NCBI RefSeq assembly: GCF_048128805.1
Contig: NC_135998.1
Coordinates: 10,898,656-10,962,655, forward strand
DNA length: 64,000 nt
Direction of reading: 5' to 3'
Origin: Centroberyx gerrardi
Taxonomy: Eukaryota; Chordata; Actinopteri; Beryciformes; Berycidae
Shown here: one piece after another, positions 63,891-64,000 of the stretch
Numbering within the stretch: the stretch's first letter is position 1
Layout: each line of letters begins with the position of its first letter
Position numbers and translations under genes: made by a program
The notes under the pieces: generated by a model
Seen by the model: only the letters and a program-made list of their open reading frames with translations
Told to the model about the DNA's origin: nothing
Database searches by the model: none

Positions 63891-64000
63891 CTGAGAGAGG
63901 AAGTGAGACATCAAGGGAGGAGGACAGGGAGGACAGAGAAAGAGAGAGAGAGAGATTAAGGGAGGAGGAGTGTGTGTGAGAGGAGACAATGAGAGAAAAA

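Overview
The window is nuclear DNA of a bony fish, most probably a spiny-rayed teleost. The coding exons read as vertebrate orthologues. The non-coding DNA is dense in CA/GT, GA/CT and tetranucleotide microsatellites, tRNA-derived SINEs, LINE reverse-transcriptase remnants and short inverted-repeat transposons, as is usual in teleosts. There are no bacterial features, no CRISPR array and no intact viral gene.

Three real protein genes are visible, all split by introns and all in the right half. (1) A Nodal-related TGF-beta ligand lies on the + strand at 37375-39437: three exons, 413 aa, complete from signal peptide to the Cys-Gly-Cys-His end. (2) eif4ebp1, the translational repressor 4E-BP1, lies on the - strand at 42482-46769: three exons, 121 aa, complete. 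(3) The 3' end of ank1 (erythroid/muscle ankyrin-1) lies on the - strand at 52238-63890. It has five exons running from the last part of the death domain to the stop codon; the rest of the gene lies beyond the right edge. Splice phases agree at every junction I could check. The grouping nodal / 4E-BP / ankyrin is informative. Human EIF4EBP1 and ANK1 are both on 8p11, while human NODAL sits beside EIF4EBP2 on 10q22, so this looks like the sister (ohnologous) Nodal locus that mammals lost.

The left 37 kb contains no gene I can support. It holds a 188-bp foldback element (2467-2654), several SINEs (about 6410, 31060 and 33927), a THAP-domain remnant (12224-12555), a large dispersed element with a 133-bp tandem array (15752-17083), two LINE reverse-transcriptase fragments (20560-20990 minus, 27028-27180 plus), a TTAA-flanked piggyBac-like MITE (25791-26270) and many microsatellites. 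A solo LTR with a 5-bp target duplication (41638-42022) lies just past the 3' end of eif4ebp1. The 9-kb last large intron of ank1 holds two further inverted-repeat elements.

The three genes are not known to act in one pathway: Nodal is a secreted mesendoderm/left-right signal, 4E-BP1 is an mTORC1-controlled cytosolic repressor of eIF4E, and ankyrin-1 links membrane proteins to spectrin or obscurin. The most interesting regulatory signal is a pair of exact FoxH1-type AATCCACA motifs in intron 1 of the nodal gene, one of them beside a Smad AGAC. This is the expected arrangement for a Nodal autoregulatory enhancer. I did not find an undescribed multi-gene system.
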